A stretch of DNA of 64,000 bases from Rhodamnia argentea. Its lineage: Eukaryota > Streptophyta > Magnoliopsida > Myrtales > Myrtaceae. Both the position numbers and the translations under genes were made by a program. Location of the stretch: positions 7,626,001 to 7,690,000 of the forward strand of contig NC_063156.1 in NCBI RefSeq assembly GCF_020921035.1, in the 5' to 3' direction. Below, one piece after another: positions 59,736 to 64,000 of the stretch. The notes beneath the pieces are model-generated. The model saw only the letters and a list, made by a program, of their open reading frames with translations. It ran no database searches and had not been told where the DNA came from. Each line of letters opens with the position of its first letter. Position 1 is the first letter of the stretch.

Positions 59736-61583
59736 GACTCAACCAACCTTTATGACTCTCTCTTCATTGTCTCTTGTCCTCGCTTGATCTCGCGTTCACC
59801 TCGGTCTGGGCACAACTTATCTAAATTGGATTAAATATATTAGTGATTCGTAAATACATGTTGGGTATGAGTCGAGTTGGATATGAGTCACTAGATTTAC
59901 ATTGCAATGAATAGGTCTTAAATGGGTCTATTTGGATTGGATCCTATATCACCCGACGCAAAATCAATCTAACTATCTCATGATCATAATTATGTCCGGA
60001 TCGACATATGTAACGTATCCACAATAATTTCCACATAACATCGTCATAATCCTAGCTTTGGAACCGCTCTCCTGTAATTGAATGCGTTTTATAGTACTTA
60101 TGGAGTTGGTTTAAAAAGTAGTTGGCCGTTGCAACGGTTCCGACCACGAGAGTTCGTGGCATGCCCGATTCAATGCCTTTTTGGTGGACTGAAATGGGGG
60201 CAATTTCTTCACCCGAAAATGGTTGGGGTTGGCGAGGCGAATCCATTGTTGATTATATGTAGTGGGGATTACAGAAAAGCATCTCCGCGTGATGTCGTTT
60301 TGGCTTTTGGTACTTCTAATACTTCATTTTCTGGCGGATCGAGCATCGACTAACGCGGCATGATCGAGGAATTTATCGAGTAAGACATACAAAATAACAA
60401 ACTCGAACCGTATGGGGTAAAATTAACCACGAGGTCTTATTATAATGGCTTGGGACAAGAGCCCGGTGAGCAATTTGCAGGAAGGTTTAGTAATGCCCAT
60501 GGTTTCTAAAATGACCTAATGATAAAGAGGGAATTAATCCTAATAAATATGCAGGGCAAACACATTTATATTTTTCTTTTCCTATAGCCTCAGCCTAGTA
60601 AATTGAATATTGATTAACACGCGACCCATCGACCACAAACCCCTCTTCTTGGGCCGAAGAAACGGACTCTTTATAGAGACGCGATTCGGACACTATGGGC
60701 CTTACTTTGGATCCGATGGGAACAGCCCTAATGGGCCTTCGGTATAAGCCCGACCCGACTTGGGCGGATCGACTGGTCCAAACCTCGGACCCAAAAGCCG
60801 TCAAAGATTTGCCGGAGCAAAGAAGAAAGAACAGAAAAGAAAACCCAACTGAAGCCCGGCCCTATCATCGTGTACCTGAGAACGGCATAAGGGAAGCAAA
60901 ATTGCGAATCAGCAAGTTAAAGTGGAAACACTTGAAGAAACCTAAATCGCACTCGATTCGGGCCCAATATCCGCCACCAAACTACGCCGTTTTGGCTCGA
61001 CTGAAGCCACGTCGGATCCACGTTCGCCCCGTTTGCTTGCCGTTGTCCACCCAAGCCGCCGCGAAGGATTTTCCGGCCGTCTTGGACGGAACCGCGATGG
61101 ATGATATATTAATACAAATTTATCGGGGTTTTTTAAAAAGACAAAAACTAAATTAAATTAGGGTCACATCTTGGGACATAGTTTAAGGCACTTGGCGGAT
61201 TTTTTCCTTTACAGAAGGAATCACTTCGGATGATTCATGGTCGCATGTGGTCGGGTGCGCTTTGCTTGGTCCGGCGTTCTCGTTCCGATTCTTTGCCTCC
61301 CAATTGCTGCTTCGATTCCGGATTTTTATGCCTTTCTTGGACGGGGCAGTTATCCCGCTCGCCTCGCGAATATGCTCGTCGTTCACCACCTTCCTTCCAC
61401 GTGGCCCCTCTGGTTCTATTAGCCTCCGTGGACTTGACATATAAGCTTCAAGGTATCAGCTGAAAAAAGGTGGACGACGATTATCGTGCTCGAATTTTGC
61501 AAACTTTAACGTCGAAGGTACGTAAAATATGTTATTGTTACGCCTCGTTACGAGAATTTCCAACGTCATTCAAGTTTCCTTTA
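59736..61583. other. Spacer with unassigned open frames
   Basis: A plus-strand frame of 153 codons at 60695-61156 and overlapping frames near 61183-61463 show no domain I know and no consistent splice structure. They are left uncalled. 'gggtatgagtcgagttgg' type words at 59860-59960 resemble the common 'tgggtc' repeat at 45-46.8 kb. Confidence 0.4.
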
Positions 61584-62375
61584 GGCTGTATTTGATCGTT
61601 AGGATAAAAATCGGTATGAGATTTTTTTTTTTTTTTTTTATTATATCCTGTATTTGATAGATGTTCGTGATAGAATAAAGGAAATATAGTCCGAATAAAA
61701 ATATCTTAAGAGAGGGGGTGGGATAGATCCGGATAGGATTTCTTAAGAGAGCGCACACGAGAAAAAACAAGTTTTTTTTTTCATAATTACCGCATCTCCT
61801 CAGCGCCGGCCCACCTCTTCGCCGCGTCGGCTTGCTTCTTCGGCGATCGCGATCGTTAAGTGTGGCCGCCTCTCCAGCAGAGCCATACTAGGGTCTTGAC
61901 ATGTTATAAAGAACTCAAGGTTAATTATTGACTTTTAAGGTAACTCTTTTGGACAACCTGTATTGGTTCATCTTCAACTTGTGAAAAGAGGTCGAATAAT
62001 TCCTTTAGTTAGATTATTTACTCACTTGACAGAACAACAGGCAAGGCAAGTGTATCTTTTTCAAAGTATTCGACTCCAAATCAAGACCCTTGGTTCTACC
62101 GGGTCTACTCGATCGATATCGTGCCTTGATTTATATGGTACAAGCCTCCGCTCAATAATAACTCACTTATGAGAACTCATCATTGAATAATTTTTGAAAC
62201 ATTATGATGTTTCGACAAAATAGAGTCAATCTCAACTACGAGTTACCTCTACTTATTCGATATTACATTCGCATTTTACTAAACAATAGATAAGATATGA
62301 CAAAATTCTTGAATTTTTTATCCTATCTTATCTAGTTATGTCCTAACTAGAAATCTGGACGACCAAACACAACTT
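61584..62375. mobile_element. Foldback element, family D, with a GC-rich centre
   Basis: The left end 'ggctgtatttgatcgttagg' is inverted at the right as 'ctggacgaccaaacacaac'. A long T run lies just inside the left end. A GC-rich block (about 61795-61870: CTCAGCGCCGGCCCACC, GCCGCGTCGGC) sits off-centre. No coding frame is recognised. Confidence 0.55.
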
Positions 62376-62687
62376 TATTATTATTCTATCTTACTTTTTT
62401 TTTTCCCTTTTTCAAGCGACATCTAATTTTTGGCGACGTTATCTCTTAGTTCTGATTTATGGACCGCATAGAATCTTACTTCTTTAATCATTGTTATCGT
62501 ATCTCAAATTCGACTATATGCTCCGGTGATATTATGCAATTTACTATAGCCATAGAATTCATATGAGTATCTAATTTTGAACTAAATTAATAGTAAATAC
62601 AATTCACTGGTTTCATCAATCGAGCCATTTCAAGTCAAAACGAGTGACTATGCATCGAAAAATACATTTTATTGATTTCTTAATCTA

Positions 62688-62880
62688 CGTTTGTTTGCAA
62701 AAAATTTATGAACCGTTGACAAAAGTGAATGGTGGAAAATATTTTCATATGTTTAAGCTAATGTAAGACACAAATTATTGTCCGCAATACAATTTTTTTT
62801 ATCGATTAATTATTTCAAATAATATATGCGAATATTTAAAAAAAATGCATTAAAAAATCATTTATTTTTTGCGAAAGTAT
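62688..62880. mobile_element. Diverged short foldback, probably family B
   Basis: 'tgtttgcaaaaaatttatga' at left and 'tcatttattttttgcgaaa' at right are inverted ends. The inner words 'acaaattattgtc' and 'attatttcaaataatat' match reverse-oriented parts of 52846-53092. Confidence 0.4.
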
Positions 62881-63113
62881 ATTAGCGTGACCATATATAT
62901 GTGAATTAAGTTTATATGGTGTAATTTACTGTCTCTTCCGACCAAAAAAAATAGATGTACTTTTTTTTTCGACCAAAAGAAAAAAAAAAACAATAGATGT
63001 ACTTTTGGACACCAGTGAAAGTGACTTGGTGGTGTGTCCTCGAGAGCTTCGCCATCGTGTCTCCTCCTCCTTAAACCCTCCTCCGCTCTCGCTTGCCGTC
63101 TGACACTCAGAGA

Positions 63114-64000
63114 ATGAGCTTCTCCATGGAGTCCTTGCTGGTCAAAAACCCTAGCCTGAACTCCACCTCCTTGCCTATCCGGCGAGCCGCCATTTCTCGG
63201 TCGCCGTCGTCTCTGCGTCTCGAGTCTCTTCTCCGACCTCGCGCCCCCAGGTTCTCTGTCGCTTCCGAAAATGGCCCTCCCGGAGGGCTCCGCTTCGGTC
63301 TCCACTCCCTTCATAGGAGGAGTTCGTCTGTCATTGCCTTCGCAGCTTCTCACGAGGAGTCGGTAAGCTCCCGAGACGAGATTTCATTGCGTTTTCCGTT
63401 TCGGTGATTGGGGGCATGAGTCGTTGAATTTTCTTTTTCGTTGATACCTGTTTTGTTGATTCTCTGGATGATGGATTCACTCGAGCAATTGCACGTCTGA
63501 ATTAGGATCCTTTTGGATTTTCCTTGCATTTGATGAGGCATTCCTCTGGTATTGGTGTCCATATTAAAGACCAATTTCATTTTGTTGTTGTTGTTGTTGT
63601 TGCTCAAGGCTTTGATTTATAATGCATTTTTGGGCCTTATTCTGTGTATTTTTTGGTTGTAAAATGGATTCTATTGAGAAATATTTGGGGCGATTTGTGC
63701 TGTATTGGGATTATCTTGTCAATTTAATTCCACGGAAGTGTTAATATCTAACACTCATCCTTCATCACTATCTCCGTCTTCTTTAATTAGTATAAGATTG
63801 ATTAAACCAGGTCTTTTTCTCGTCCTATCTGATTTTGACGTTTTAGAAGCATTCGGAACTCGATGTGGAAAAGGAAAACGGTGATCTTGATAAGAAAGCT
63901 GAAGAATCAGAAGAAGCATGGGAACAGACTTTAGATGCTTTCAAGGAGCAAGCTTTGAAGATGCAGAGCATCTCACAGGAAGCCTATGAAATATACTCTA
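63114..64000 (+). CDS. Plastid fatty-acid export protein, FAX3-like (5' part, cut by the window end)
   Basis: Exon 1 is 63114-63362 and exon 2 begins at 63847 (GTTTTAG/AAG) and runs past the window end. This gives 134 visible residues. Residues 1 to about 78 are Ser/Arg-rich and nearly free of acidic residues, as in a chloroplast transit peptide. The mature part begins with acidic coiled-coil sequence and then SEEAWEQTLDAFKEQALKM followed by QSISQEAYEIYS. This matches the N-terminal helical region of FAX3-type proteins, which precedes the Tmemb_14 membrane domain (not in view). FAX proteins sit in the plastid envelope and move fatty acids toward the endoplasmic reticulum. The ATG at 63114 was taken as start; one at 63126 is possible. 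The FAX3 assignment relies on my memory of the family and on the N-terminal half only. Confidence 0.72.

Noticed and set aside
60695-61156. 153-codon plus-strand frame
   Set aside because: Basic, low-complexity-like translation without any family resemblance; probably chance.

Overview
This is plant nuclear DNA. It has intron-rich genes with GT/AG splice sites, 8-Cys lipid-transfer proteins, an OVATE-family protein, an ATL RING-H2 ligase, a plant-mobile-domain protein and a chloroplast FAX protein. Long AT-rich spacers are packed with microsatellites and palindromic (foldback) non-autonomous elements. A eudicot is very likely. A Myrtales-like genome (Eucalyptus relatives) is my guess from the look of the repeats and is not demonstrated.

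Layout from left to right: IDA-like peptide precursor (+, 423-701); OVATE family protein (+, 3741-4943); a repeat-rich spacer with several foldback elements (8.8-13.8 kb); a three-exon 2-oxoglutarate-dioxygenase-like gene (-, 17640-15204) with a foldback element in its second intron; a nine-exon single-pass membrane protein (+, 18909-23076) with a MITE in intron 5; a MATE transporter pseudogene (-, 25505-24156); a repeat spacer; a six-exon ATN1-type RAF-like kinase (+, 30626-34727); two type 1 non-specific lipid transfer proteins in tandem (+, 39256-39732 and 43549-44084); shuffled F-box (SKIP23-like) fragments (45.4-46.5 kb); a plant mobile domain protein with a C-terminal coiled coil (-, 51154-48376); three short foldback elements (52.6-53.9 kb); an ATL RING-H2 gene (-, 55125-54616); another foldback-rich stretch (57-62.9 kb); and the first 134 codons of a FAX3-like plastid fatty-acid exporter (+, 63114 to the window end).

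The genes do not form a pathway; plant genes are independent units and none of these depends on its neighbour, except that the two LTP genes are a local duplication. The more unusual content is: (i) the dioxygenase-like gene, whose third exon lies beyond a transposon-bearing intron, adds a membrane anchor, and belongs to a protein lacking the Fe(II)-binding triad; and (ii) several unrelated foldback families sharing one design, namely inverted ends, T-rich then A-rich shoulders, and an exchangeable GC-rich centre. All function calls come from reading translated motifs; no database search was run. Splice sites were placed by eye from GT/AG and reading phase.
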